A DNA stretch of 64,000 bases from Streptomyces sp. NRRL F-5123 (GTDB lineage: Bacteria > Actinomycetota > Actinomycetes > Streptomycetales > Streptomycetaceae). The notes below the pieces were generated by a model, which worked only from the letters and a program-made list of their open reading frames with translations, did not search any database and was not told the DNA's origin. The DNA lies in NCBI RefSeq assembly GCF_000721495.1, contig NZ_JOHY01000002.1:364587-428586 (forward strand), read 5' to 3'. The position numbers were made by a program, and so were the translations under genes. How positions within the stretch are numbered: the stretch's first letter is position 1; each line of letters begins with the position of its first letter. This document shows, piece after piece, positions 1-9,014 of the stretch.

Positions 1-965
<965 letters not shown>

Positions 966-1010
966 ACGGACGCCTCCTTCGCGCGGATGCCCTGCCCTGT
1001 CTGCCCGTCG

Positions 1011-1028
1011 ACCGACCGTTCGTTCGGT
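1011..1028. promoter_or_regulatory. Probable PaaR/TetR operator upstream of paaA
   Basis: The stretch ACCGACCGTTCGTTCGGT contains the inverted pair ACCGT-TCGT-TCGGT at 1015-1028, one mismatch from ACCGA-N4-TCGGT. The same architecture recurs at 5943-5956 and 8935-8948. The site lies about 46 bases upstream of the paaA start, between paaA and the divergent DUF5819 gene. Binding by the TetR protein at 7649-8236 is an inference from the shared motif and gene neighbourhood. Confidence 0.55.
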
Positions 1029-1180
1029 CCATTCCATGGTCGGTGGCCGGTAGTGGGGGTGTCAAGGCATTCCGTCACCTGTGGATAACTCGGTAAGGTC
1101 ACCGCCGGACCCCGGGATGGGTAGCGTGCTGCCCGGCAAAATGAGCGCGCCTGGTGCGACGACACGAGAGCGGAGAGACG

Positions 1181-1846
1181 ATGCAGTCAGCGGAGGGGTC
1201 GACGCCCCAGGTGGCGACGTTGTCGCTGCCCGCACGAATAACGGTGGCGGTGACCGTCGGCGTCGTCGCCGTGGGAGCGCTCTTCCACCTCGGCATGGTG
1301 TTCCTGCACGTCTCGCCGTCGAACACGCTCAACACCCAGCACGCCGCGGCGGTGAGCGACTACATCTATCCCGAGTTCGAGCAGAACTGGAAGCTCTTCG
1401 CGCCCGACCCGGTCCAGCAGAACAATCATGTGCAGGCCAGGGCGGAGGTCCGCAAGCCGGACGGCAGCACCGAAACCACCGGATGGGTGGACCTGACGGC
1501 TCAGGACGTGGCGGCCATGCGGCACAACCCGATCCCCAGCCACTCGGACCAGAACGAGCTGCGCCGCGCGTGGGGCTACTACACCGACACCCACAACGAC
1601 CAGAACCAGCCGACCTCGGGCAACGGCAGCGATCTGAGCGACACCTACCTGCGCAACATCATCGCCGAGCGCCTCGGCCCGCATCTCAACGGCGGGACCG
1701 TCGTCCGCATCCAGGCCCGGGCGGCGGTGACCCCGGTCGCCAAGCCGGGCTGGACCGGCCAGGCTCCCCAGAGCACGACCACTTACCGTGAGCTGCCGTG
1801 GTGGGTCCTCCCCGCGGCCCCTGCCGGGCAGGAGAAGGCCTCGTGA
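1181..1846 (+). CDS. DUF5819 family membrane protein
   Basis: The 221-residue protein has one N-terminal membrane span (about residues 22-42) followed by an extracytoplasmic domain with the DUF5819 signature SNTLNTQHAAAVSDYIYPEF and NWKLFAPDP. Its molecular function is unknown. The ATG at 1181 was chosen because GGAGAG sits a few bases upstream; a GTG nine codons earlier has no such signal. The stop overlaps the start of the next gene, which encodes an HTTM (vitamin K carboxylase-like) membrane protein, so the two are almost certainly co-translated. In Streptomyces these two families are commonly adjacent, which suggests a shared membrane function, but nothing here identifies a substrate. Confidence 0.85.
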   Translation: MQSAEGSTPQVATLSLPARITVAVTVGVVAVGALFHLGMVFLHVSPSNTLNTQHAAAVSDYIYPEFEQNWKLFAPDPVQQNNHVQARAEVRKPDGSTETTGWVDLTAQDVAAMRHNPIPSHSDQNELRRAWGYYTDTHNDQNQPTSGNGSDLSDTYLRNIIAERLGPHLNGGTVVRIQARAAVTPVAKPGWTGQAPQSTTTYRELPWWVLPAAPAGQEKAS

Positions 1847-3255
1847 GCGACCCCCGCACCCCCGCCGGACCCGTGGCCGACGACGCCTCCGGCGCCGGCG
1901 GCAGCCACGCCGCGGCCGGCGGCAGCCACGCCGCGGCCGACGGCCCCGCCAAGGACGACGGCCCGGTGCCCTCGCCCTTCGCCGGGCTCGGTGCCGCCGT
2001 CGACCGCGGTATCGCACAGGGCCTGGCCAAGGTCACCGGTTCCGCCCTCGGCCCCTACCAGGTCGCGATCGTCCGGATCGGCTTCGCGCTGACCTGGCTG
2101 CTCTTCCTGCTGCGCGAATTCCCGCACCGCGCGGAGCTCTACGGACCAGACAGCCCGTGGAGCTTCGACCTCGCCAAGCGGCTGATCGCCGGCAACCACG
2201 CCTTCACCGCGCTGATGTGGAGCGACAGCCGCGGCTGGTTCGAGCTGGTCTACGCGGTGGCAATCGTCAGCAGCGCCATGCTGCTGGTCGGCTGGCGCAC
2301 CAGGACCGCGTCGGTGCTCTTCATGATCGGCGTGCTGTCGCTGCAGAACCGCAGCGTCTTCATGGGCGACGGTGGGGACAACGTCGTCCACCTCATGGCC
2401 ATCTACCTGGTCTTCACCCGCTGCGGCCAGGTCTGGTCGGTCGACCGCAGGCTCGCCGACCGGGCCGCGGCCAAGGCCGGGGTGCAGGCCGGGACGGAGC
2501 CGGAGACGGCCGCCGACCTGGTGCCGGCGCGCACCGGGAGCGACCCGGTGGGCGTCGGCCTGTGGGTGCTGCTGGCCGCCGGCCTGGTCCTCGCCACGTC
2601 GATGGGCAAGCTCTCCACCGAGTGGAAGGTGGCCCTGTGGGCGGGGCTGCTGGCCCAGGCGCTGTGGTGGGCGGTACGCCGCTACGCGCCCGGCGAGCCG
2701 CGCTCGGTGCTCGACATCATGGCCAACGTCATCCACAACGGCGCCATGCTGGTGATCGTCGTGGAGGTCTGCCTGATCTACTCCACGGCCGGCTGGTACA
2801 AGATCCAGGGCAGCCGGTGGGAGGACGGCACCGCGCTCTACTACCCGCTCCACCTGGACGACTTCACCCCGTGGCCCTCGCTCTCGCACGCCCTGGCGGG
2901 CAATTCGCTGATGGTCATGCTGATCACCTACGGCACCGTCATCGTGCAGGTCGCCTTCCCCTTCACCCTCTTCAACCGCAAGGTGAAGAACGCGCTGCTG
3001 GGGGCGATGATGCTGGAGCACGCGTCGATCGCGATCGTGCTCGGGCTGCCCATCTTCTCGCTCGCGATGATCGCCGCCGACTCCGTCTTCCTGCCCACCA
3101 ACTTCCTGCGCTGGCTCGGCCAGCACGTGGCCCGGCTGCTGCGCCTTTCCCCCGCGCCGCGCGAGGCGGTCGCGATCCCGGGCCGCAGGCAGGCCGACGA
3201 CGGTGTCCCCGCGGACGGCACTCCGGCCGCCGAGCCGGTGACCGATCTGACCTGA
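1843..3255 (+). CDS. HTTM domain (vitamin K-dependent gamma-carboxylase-like) membrane protein
   Basis: This 470-residue protein begins with about 55 Ala/Gly/Pro-rich residues containing a short duplicated unit (GGSHAAA twice; DNA repeat at about 1897-1938). Many hydrophobic spans with HTTM features follow: LGPYQVAIVRIGFALTWLLF, MLLVGWRTRTASVLFMIG, LQNRSVFMGDGGDNV and STAGWYKIQGSRWEDGTALY. HTTM proteins resemble the membrane part of gamma-glutamyl carboxylase; bacterial members are mostly uncharacterised, so an actual carboxylase activity is not implied. The GTG start overlaps the TGA of the DUF5819 gene and has GGAGAAGG upstream. Expression is evidently coupled to that gene. Confidence 0.88.
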   Translation: MSDPRTPAGPVADDASGAGGSHAAAGGSHAAADGPAKDDGPVPSPFAGLGAAVDRGIAQGLAKVTGSALGPYQVAIVRIGFALTWLLFLLREFPHRAELYGPDSPWSFDLAKRLIAGNHAFTALMWSDSRGWFELVYAVAIVSSAMLLVGWRTRTASVLFMIGVLSLQNRSVFMGDGGDNVVHLMAIYLVFTRCGQVWSVDRRLADRAAAKAGVQAGTEPETAADLVPARTGSDPVGVGLWVLLAAGLVLATSMGKLSTEWKVALWAGLLAQALWWAVRRYAPGEPRSVLDIMANVIHNGAMLVIVVEVCLIYSTAGWYKIQGSRWEDGTALYYPLHLDDFTPWPSLSHALAGNSLMVMLITYGTVIVQVAFPFTLFNRKVKNALLGAMMLEHASIAIVLGLPIFSLAMIAADSVFLPTNFLRWLGQHVARLLRLSPAPREAVAIPGRRQADDGVPADGTPAAEPVTDLT

Positions 3256-3380
3256 CCTGCTCAGACCTGCTCAGACCTGATCTGACCGGGGCCGGGGCCG
3301 GGGCCGTCCGGCAGGGCTGTGCCCGGTCCGCGGCCCCGGGGACGGCCGGACGTTTCCGCGTCCGGCCGTAGGCTGGCGCC
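3256..3380. repeat. Short direct repeats between HTTM and RNA methyltransferase genes
   Basis: The 125-base gap contains imperfect tandem copies of CAGACCTGCT just after the HTTM stop, then three copies of GGGGCC. No clear hairpin terminator is visible. The run is most simply slippage-prone intergenic sequence. Confidence 0.5.
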
Positions 3381-4181
3381 ATGAGCGACGAGCAGGCCGC
3401 ATTCCGGCTGCCCGGGGTGCGGTCCGCCGTGATCCGCTGGCACGAGCACGCCGCGGACGCGGTGCTGCTCGACGGCTTCCACGCCCTCAAGCACGCGCTG
3501 CGCTTCGGCGCTGCCGTCCATGTCGCCGTCAGCAGCGACAAGGAGGCCGTGCTCCGGCTCGCCGCCGACCTCGCGCCCGATCTGACGGCCGCCCTCGCGG
3601 CGTGCGTGACCGAGATCCCGGCCGCCGAGCTGCGCGGCCTGGTCGCCAGGGTCCATCCCACCGCGGTGGCCGCCCTCGCCGCCGCTCCCGACCCCGCGCG
3701 CCGCACGGCGGCGCTCACCGCGCTGCCCCGGCGCGCCCCCGTGGTCGTCCTCGACCGCCCCCGCAACCTCGGCAACGTCGGCGCCGTCGTCCGGCTCGCC
3801 GCCGGTTTCGGCGTGACCGGCGTGGTCACCACCGGGGACCTGGACCCCTGGCACCCCAACGCCGTACGCGCCGGCGCCGGGCTGCACTACGCGACCGCGG
3901 TGGCCCGTACCGGCCCGGACGAGCTGCCGCCGGGCCCGCTGCACGTACTCGACCCGGAAGGCGAGGACATCCGCGCCGCCGCGCTGCCGGACGACGCGCT
4001 GGTCGTCTTCGGCTCGGAGCGGCACGGGGTGTCCGACGAGCTGCGGGCGCGTGCCACCGCCCTGGTGGCGCTGCCGATGCGCCCGCAGGTGTCCAGCTAC
4101 AACCTCGCCACCAGCGTCGGCATGGCCCTTTACCACTGGGCCGCCACCTCGCGCTCCCCGCTGGTGCCGGGCCGCCCCTGA
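3381..4181 (+). CDS. TrmH/SpoU-family RNA 2'-O-methyltransferase
   Basis: At 266 residues this has the layout of a SpoU methyltransferase: an N-terminal RNA-substrate-binding-like domain followed by a knotted SAM-binding domain. The three family motifs are visible: motif 1 LDRPRNLGNVGAVVR (about residue 125), motif 2 VVFGSERHGVS (about 213) and motif 3 PMRPQVSSYNLATSVGMALY (about 234). The invariant Arg, Asn and Glu of these motifs are present. It should methylate a ribose in rRNA or tRNA, but the target base cannot be read from sequence. It is transcribed alone, converging on paaN with only 25 bases between the two stops. Confidence 0.92.
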   Translation: MSDEQAAFRLPGVRSAVIRWHEHAADAVLLDGFHALKHALRFGAAVHVAVSSDKEAVLRLAADLAPDLTAALAACVTEIPAAELRGLVARVHPTAVAALAAAPDPARRTAALTALPRRAPVVVLDRPRNLGNVGAVVRLAAGFGVTGVVTTGDLDPWHPNAVRAGAGLHYATAVARTGPDELPPGPLHVLDPEGEDIRAAALPDDALVVFGSERHGVSDELRARATALVALPMRPQVSSYNLATSVGMALYHWAATSRSPLVPGRP

Positions 4182-4206
4182 CACACCGGCCCGTGGCGGG
4201 CGCGGC

Positions 4207-5889
4207 TCAGGCGGGCCTGCGCACCTCCACCGTCCGGAAGCGGCCGGCGACGAAGGCCGCGTCGCACAGCGCCGCGTTGGCCGCGGGGTTGCCGCCGGAA
4301 CCGTGCAGGTCGGAGAAGGCGGCCGTCTGGTTCACGTACACCCCGCCGGTCAGGTTGAGCGACAGCTGGGCGCACTCCTCGAAGCACACCTCCTCCAGCT
4401 GCCGTTCGACCTCGGGCGAGGTCGTGTAGCCGCCGACCGTCATGGCGCCGTGGTCGCGGACGGTACGGCGCAGCAGTCGCAGCGCCTCGTCCGTGGAGTC
4501 GACGGCGACGGCGAACGCGACAGGACCGAAGCACTCGGTGGTGAAGAGCGCCTCGCTGTCCGGCTTCGCCGCGTCCAGCCGGACCAGCGCCGGGGTGCGG
4601 ACCACCGCACCGGGGTGGTCGGGGTGGACGACCTCCCGGGAGGCGAGCGCCACCTCGCCCATGCCGGGGGCGGCCTCCAGCCGGGCCTTCACCTCCGGGT
4701 TGACCAGGGCGCCGAGCAGCGCGTTGGCCCGCGCGTCGTCACCGAGGAGCTTCTCCACGGCGGCGGCGAGGTCGGCAACCACCTCGTCGTACGTCCGTGG
4801 GCCGGCCTCGGTGCCGATGCCCTGCCTCGGGATCAGCAGATTCTGCGGGGTCGTGCACATCTGGCCGCTGTAGAGGGACAGCGAGAAGGCCAGGTTGGCG
4901 AGCATGCCGCGGTAGTCGTCGGTGGAGTCGACGACCACCGTGTTGACGCCCGCCTTCTCGGTGAAGACCAGTGCCTGGCGGGCGTTGGCCTCCAGCCAGT
5001 CGCCGAAGGCGGTCGAGCCGGTGTAGTCGACGATGCGGACCTCGGGGCGTACCGCCAGTGTCTTGGCCAGGCCCTCGCCGGGGCGCTCCACGGCCAAGCA
5101 CACCAGGTCGGGGGAGAAGCCGGCCTCGGCCAGCACGTCACGGGCGGCGGACACGGTCAGCGCCAGCGGCAGCACGGCCTGCGGATGGGGTTTGACCAGC
5201 ACCGCGTTGCCGGTGGCCAGCGAGGCGAAGAGGCCCGGGTAGCCGTTCCAGGTCGGGAAGGTGTTGCAGCCGATCACCAGGCCGATGCCCCGCGGCACCG
5301 CGGTGAAGGACTTCCGCAGCTCCAGCGGATCCCGCTTGCCCTGCGGTTTCACCCACTCGGCGGTGCCGGGCACGCGGACCTGCTCGGCGTAGGCGTACGC
5401 CACCGCCTCCAGCCCGCGGTCCTGGGCGTGCGGGCCGCCGGCCTGGAAGGCCATGGTGAACGCCTGGCCCGAGGTGTGCATGACCGCGTGGGCCATCTCG
5501 TGCGTCCGCGCGTTGACCCTGGCCAGGATCTCCAGGCACACCAGTGCCCGGGTCTCGGGCCCGGCCTCCCGCCACCCGGGCATCGCCGCGCGCATCGCGG
5601 GCAGCAGGACGTCCGGGTCGGGGTGCGGGTACTGCACGCCCAGATCCACGCCGTACGGCGAGCGCTCGCCGCCCGTCCACCCGTCCGTGCCCGGCTGCTC
5701 GGCGGCGAACGGGAAGCGCCGGCCGAGCAGCGCGTCGAAGGCGGCCTTGCCCTCCTCGGCATCCCCGTACGCCTTCGGATGCTCGGGGTAGGGCGACCAG
5801 AAGCCGCGCGTCCTGATCGTGTCCAGCGCTGTGTCGAGGGTGGCGCGGTGGCGTTCTGCCAGGGACTGGGGGGAGAGACCGGCGGACAA
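4207..5889 (-). CDS. paaN: Phenylacetic acid degradation protein PaaN (aldehyde dehydrogenase-like)
   Basis: This is a 560-residue aldehyde dehydrogenase superfamily protein of the PaaN type found in actinobacterial phenylacetate clusters. The first half carries FWSPYPEHPKAYGDAEEGK and the cofactor region GIGLVIGCNTFPTWNGYPG. The catalytic cysteine is likely in SLYSGQMCTTPQN, with TTECFGPVAFAV near the C-terminus. Unlike E. coli PaaZ it has no C-terminal MaoC hydratase domain, so it would cover only the aldehyde oxidation step after ring opening; the exact substrate in actinobacteria is not settled. TTG at 5889 is preferred because GAGGAG lies nine bases upstream; TTG at 5898 is an alternative. 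It is divergent from paaH. Confidence 0.88.
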   Translation of the reverse strand: MSAGLSPQSLAERHRATLDTALDTIRTRGFWSPYPEHPKAYGDAEEGKAAFDALLGRRFPFAAEQPGTDGWTGGERSPYGVDLGVQYPHPDPDVLLPAMRAAMPGWREAGPETRALVCLEILARVNARTHEMAHAVMHTSGQAFTMAFQAGGPHAQDRGLEAVAYAYAEQVRVPGTAEWVKPQGKRDPLELRKSFTAVPRGIGLVIGCNTFPTWNGYPGLFASLATGNAVLVKPHPQAVLPLALTVSAARDVLAEAGFSPDLVCLAVERPGEGLAKTLAVRPEVRIVDYTGSTAFGDWLEANARQALVFTEKAGVNTVVVDSTDDYRGMLANLAFSLSLYSGQMCTTPQNLLIPRQGIGTEAGPRTYDEVVADLAAAVEKLLGDDARANALLGALVNPEVKARLEAAPGMGEVALASREVVHPDHPGAVVRTPALVRLDAAKPDSEALFTTECFGPVAFAVAVDSTDEALRLLRRTVRDHGAMTVGGYTTSPEVERQLEEVCFEECAQLSLNLTGGVYVNQTAAFSDLHGSGGNPAANAALCDAAFVAGRFRTVEVRRPA

Positions 5890-5942
5890 TGGGACCAACT
5901 CCTCGTCGAGCTGCGCGGAGTGAGGGCGACACAGCTAGATTA

Positions 5943-5956
5943 ACCGAATGGTCGGT
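5943..5956. promoter_or_regulatory. Probable PaaR/TetR operator between paaN and paaH
   Basis: A perfect ACCGA-ATGG-TCGGT inverted repeat lies in the 236-base divergent region between paaN and paaH, about 50 bases upstream of the paaN start. It shares its half-sites and spacing with the sites near paaA and the first bkd operon. Control by the TetR protein encoded next to paaH is inferred. Confidence 0.6.
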
Positions 5957-6057
5957 CGGGACAAGGGCGGCCGACCCGGCCTGTGGAAAACTCGCAGGGC
6001 CGATCCCTGCCCGGACCGGCGGACGACCGGCCGGGCCGGGACAGACGGGCCGGGGCC

Positions 6058-6085
6058 GGGACAGGCGGGCAGGGACAGGCGGGCA
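6058..6085 (+). repeat. 14-bp tandem duplication in the paaH leader
   Basis: Two exact copies of GGGACAGGCGGGCA lie at 6058-6071 and 6072-6085, inside a wider run of related G-rich units just upstream of paaH. No function is evident; it may shape the 5' leader. Confidence 0.6.
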
Positions 6086-6125
6086 GGGGATGCAAGGGAC
6101 ACCGCGAGCGGGAACAGGGGACAGC

Positions 6126-7652
6126 GTGACCGGGATCGAGAGCACCAGCACCGTGGCCGTCGTCGGCACCGGCACCATGGGCCAGGGCATCGCGCAGGTC
6201 GCGCTGCTCGCCGGCCACCGGGTGCTGCTGCACGACGCCCTTCCGGGCCGGGCCCGGGCCGCCGCCGACGGCGTGGCGGGCCGCCTCGACCGGCTGGTCG
6301 AGAAGGGAAGGCTCGGCGCGACCGGGTACAAGGAGGCGCTGGCGCGGCTCGTGCCCGTGGAGAGTGCCGCCGAGCTGGCGGACGCCGCGCTCGTCGTGGA
6401 GGCCGCAGTCGAGGACCTTGCCGCCAAACAGGCGCTCTTCGCGGGCCTCGAAGACGTCGTCGCGGACGGCTGCCTGCTGGCGACCAACACCTCCTCGCTG
6501 CCGGTGACCGCCATCGGCGGCGCGCTGCGGCTGCCGGGCCGGCTGGTCGGGATGCACTTCTTCAACCCCGCCCCGCTACTGCCGCTGGTCGAGGTGGTGG
6601 CGGGCGCGGAGAGCGATCCGGCGGCCCTCTCCCGTGCTGCGGACACGGCGACCGCGTGGGGCAAGACGCCGGTGCGCTGCACGGACACCCCCGGTTTCGT
6701 CGTCAACCGCATCGCGCGCCCCTTCTACGCCGAGGCCCTGCGGCTGTACGAGGAGCGGGTCGCCGACCCCGCGACCATCGACGCGGTCCTGCGCGAGTGC
6801 GGCGGCTTCGCCATGGGGCCCTTCGAGCTGATGGACCTGATCGGCCAGGACGTCAACGAGGCGGTGACGCGCACGGTCTGGGAGGCGTTCTTCCACGACC
6901 CGAAGTTCACCCCCTCGCTGGCCCAGCGCCGCCTGGTGGAGTCGGGCCGGCTCGGCAGGAAGTCCGGTCGCGGCTGGTATCCGTACCCGGCGGACGGCCG
7001 CCCCGGCGGAACCGCGGACCCCGGGCACCAGCCGCACACCGCCGAACCGGCCCTGGCGCCGACCAGGGTGCTGGTGCGCGGCAGCCTGGGCCCGGCGTGG
7101 GAAGTGGTGCCGATGCTGCGGGAGGCCGGTGTCGAGGTCGCCGAGGACACCGGGCGCGGTGACGACGGGCTCGTGCTGCCCGACGGGGCGCTGCTCTCCC
7201 TGACCATGGGCCGGGAGAGCGACACGACGGAGATCTGCTTCGACCTCGCGGCCGACTACCGGGCCGCCACCCGGATCGCGCTCGCGCCCGGCCGGGAGGC
7301 GCACCCCGAGGCGGTGGCGCACGCCGTCGGCCTCTTCCAGGCGCTCGGCAAGGAGGTCAGCGTCGTCAACAGCGCCCCCGGCCTGATCGTGGCGCGGACC
7401 GTCGCCATGCTCGCCGACCTCGCGGCCGACGCGGTCGCGCGGCAGGTGGCCTCCGCCGAGGACGTCGACACCGCGATGCGGCTGGGGGTCAACTACCCGC
7501 TGGGTCCACTGGAGTGGTGCGACCGCATCTCGGCGGAGTACGCGGTGGAGCTGCTGGAGGAGATGCACGAGACGTATCCCACCGGACGCTACGCCCCCAG
7601 CCAGGGACTGAGGCGGCGCGCGCGGGCGGAGAAAGGTGTGATCTCCTCATGA
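6126..7652 (+). CDS. paaH: 3-hydroxyacyl-CoA dehydrogenase (PaaH type)
   Basis: The 508-residue protein oxidises a 3-hydroxyacyl-CoA to the 3-oxo form with NAD+; in the phenylacetate route the substrate is 3-hydroxyadipyl-CoA. An N-terminal Rossmann fold carries VAVVGTGTMGQGIAQVALLA (from about residue 8). It is followed by NTSSLPVTAIG, MHFFNPAPLLPLVEVV and DTPGFVVNRI with the catalytic His-Glu region. A second C-terminal HCDH domain (NSAPGLIVARTVAMLADLA) makes the protein longer than fatty-acid homologues of about 285 residues. GTG 6126 directly precedes the conserved start; an in-frame ATG at 6090 would add 12 non-conserved residues. The last codons overlap the TetR start in ATGA, so regulator and enzyme are co-translated. 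Confidence 0.9.
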   Translation: MTGIESTSTVAVVGTGTMGQGIAQVALLAGHRVLLHDALPGRARAAADGVAGRLDRLVEKGRLGATGYKEALARLVPVESAAELADAALVVEAAVEDLAAKQALFAGLEDVVADGCLLATNTSSLPVTAIGGALRLPGRLVGMHFFNPAPLLPLVEVVAGAESDPAALSRAADTATAWGKTPVRCTDTPGFVVNRIARPFYAEALRLYEERVADPATIDAVLRECGGFAMGPFELMDLIGQDVNEAVTRTVWEAFFHDPKFTPSLAQRRLVESGRLGRKSGRGWYPYPADGRPGGTADPGHQPHTAEPALAPTRVLVRGSLGPAWEVVPMLREAGVEVAEDTGRGDDGLVLPDGALLSLTMGRESDTTEICFDLAADYRAATRIALAPGREAHPEAVAHAVGLFQALGKEVSVVNSAPGLIVARTVAMLADLAADAVARQVASAEDVDTAMRLGVNYPLGPLEWCDRISAEYAVELLEEMHETYPTGRYAPSQGLRRRARAEKGVISS

Positions 7653-8236
7653 CCATGCCGAAGCGCGACACCTATACGCCGGACTCGCTGCTCGCCGTGG
7701 CCGTGGAGGTCTTCAACGAGCGCGGTTACGACGGCACGTCCATGGAGGATCTCTCCCGTGTGGCCGGGATCTCCAAGTCCTCCATCTACCACCACGTGCG
7801 CGGCAAGGAGGAGCTGCTCAACCGGGCGGTGGGGCGCGCTCTCGACGCGCTCTTCGGCATCCTGGAGGAGCCCGCGGCGGCGGAGGGTTCCGCGGTGCGC
7901 CGGCTGGAGTACGTCATCCGGCGGACGGCCGTGGTCCTGATGGACGAACTCCCCTATGTGACGCTGCTGCTGCGGGTGAGGGGCAACACCACGACCGAGC
8001 GCTGGGCCATGAAGCGCCGCAGGGAGTTCGACCAGCGGGTCGCGGAGCTGCTCAAGGCGGCGGTGGCCGAGGGGGACCTGCGGACCGACGTGGAGGCCCG
8101 GCTGGCGACCAGGCTGCTGTTCGGAATGATCAACTCCATAGCCGAGTGGTACCGGCCGACAGCGAAGGGCGCGATGGACCGGGAGCAGGTCGCCGACGCC
8201 GTGGTGCGGCTGGCCTTCGACGGGCTGCGCGCGTAG
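7649..8236 (+). CDS. paaR: TetR-family transcriptional regulator, probably PaaR
   Basis: A 195-residue TetR repressor with an N-terminal helix-turn-helix (TSMEDLSRVAGISKSSIYHH, about residues 33-52) and a C-terminal ligand-binding domain with features of the TetR_C family common in actinobacteria. Its ATG overlaps the paaH stop. Because it is cotranscribed with paaH, next to paaN and paaA, and because palindromes with TetR-like spacing lie at 1011-1028, 5943-5956 and 8935-8948, it is probably PaaR, the phenylacetyl-CoA-responsive repressor. The name rests on context rather than on specific residues. Confidence 0.8.
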   Translation: MTMPKRDTYTPDSLLAVAVEVFNERGYDGTSMEDLSRVAGISKSSIYHHVRGKEELLNRAVGRALDALFGILEEPAAAEGSAVRRLEYVIRRTAVVLMDELPYVTLLLRVRGNTTTERWAMKRRREFDQRVAELLKAAVAEGDLRTDVEARLATRLLFGMINSIAEWYRPTAKGAMDREQVADAVVRLAFDGLRA

Positions 8237-8349
8237 CGGGCGGCCGCCGGGGCGGAGGCTCCCGAGCGCCTGTCACCCGGACGGGCGAAGGCGGGCCGCG
8301 CGGCGTCGGGAACGGCCTCACCGTCCGGTCCTCGCGGCGGGAGACCGGG

Positions 8350-8832
8350 TCAGTCCCCGACCACCAGGTCCGTCTCCTCGAATACCAGCAGTGTCCTGCT
8401 GCTGAGCACCTCCTCGATCGACTGCAGCCGGGTGAGCACCAGCTCCCGCAGGCTGCGGTTGTCGACAGTGTGCACCAGCAGCAGGACGTCGAAATCGCCG
8501 CTGACCAGGGCGACGTGGGCGACGCCCGGAAGGGTCACGAGCTTTTCGCGCACCGTCCGCCAGGAATTCTGGACGATCTTGAGGGTGATGTAGGCGGAGG
8601 CGGCGTGCCCCGCCCGATCGTGGTCCACCCGAGCCGTGAAGCCGCGTATCACCCCGTCCTCGATGAGCCGGTTGATCCGGGCGTACGCGTTCGCCCGGGA
8701 CACGTGCACCCGCTCGGCCACCGACCGTACCGAGGCCCTGCCGTCCTCCTGGAGCAGCCGGAGGATCATGCGGTCTATCGGGTCAAGCGGCCGCGCCGCC
8801 GGCTCGTGGTCGGCCATCTGTTCTCTCGCCAT
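8350..8832 (-). CDS. bkdR: Lrp/AsnC-family regulator next to the bkd operon (BkdR type)
   Basis: A 160-residue Lrp/AsnC protein with an N-terminal winged HTH (LDPIDRMILRLLQEDGRASV, then AERVHVSRANAYARINRLIE) and a C-terminal RAM/ligand domain (ITLKIVQNSWRTVREKLVTL; GDFDVLLLVHTVDNRSLREL). It is transcribed divergently from a branched-chain 2-oxoacid dehydrogenase operon, the normal place for BkdR, which senses branched-chain amino acids. ATG 8832 is preferred; ATG at 8853 or 8817 is possible because three in-frame ATGs occur close together. It converges on the TetR gene across 113 bases in which no clear hairpin was found. Confidence 0.85.
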   Translation of the reverse strand: MAREQMADHEPAARPLDPIDRMILRLLQEDGRASVRSVAERVHVSRANAYARINRLIEDGVIRGFTARVDHDRAGHAASAYITLKIVQNSWRTVREKLVTLPGVAHVALVSGDFDVLLLVHTVDNRSLRELVLTRLQSIEEVLSSRTLLVFEETDLVVGD

Positions 8833-8934
8833 CCCCCGCAAGCTCCCTACCATGGACGTACTGGCTCCATCTCAGGCTGTGCAGAACCGTTTGTCCACAG
8901 GCGGAACCACCCCGTAGCCAAAATGCCTCCGGCG

Positions 8935-8948
8935 ACCGAACAATCGGT
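8935..8948. promoter_or_regulatory. ACCGA-N4-TCGGT operator upstream of the first bkd operon
   Basis: A perfect inverted repeat ACCGA-ACAA-TCGGT lies 67 bases before the E1 alpha start. It has the same half-sites and four-base spacer as the site between paaN and paaH, so the TetR protein from the paa cluster may also act here. The divergent Lrp-type regulator probably binds elsewhere in the same 182-base intergenic region. Confidence 0.55.
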
Positions 8949-9014
8949 AGGGAGAGCGGAACCCGCTCGCGCTACCGACTGCTGACGGTCACCGACCACA
9001 AGGAGGTGCTCGCG

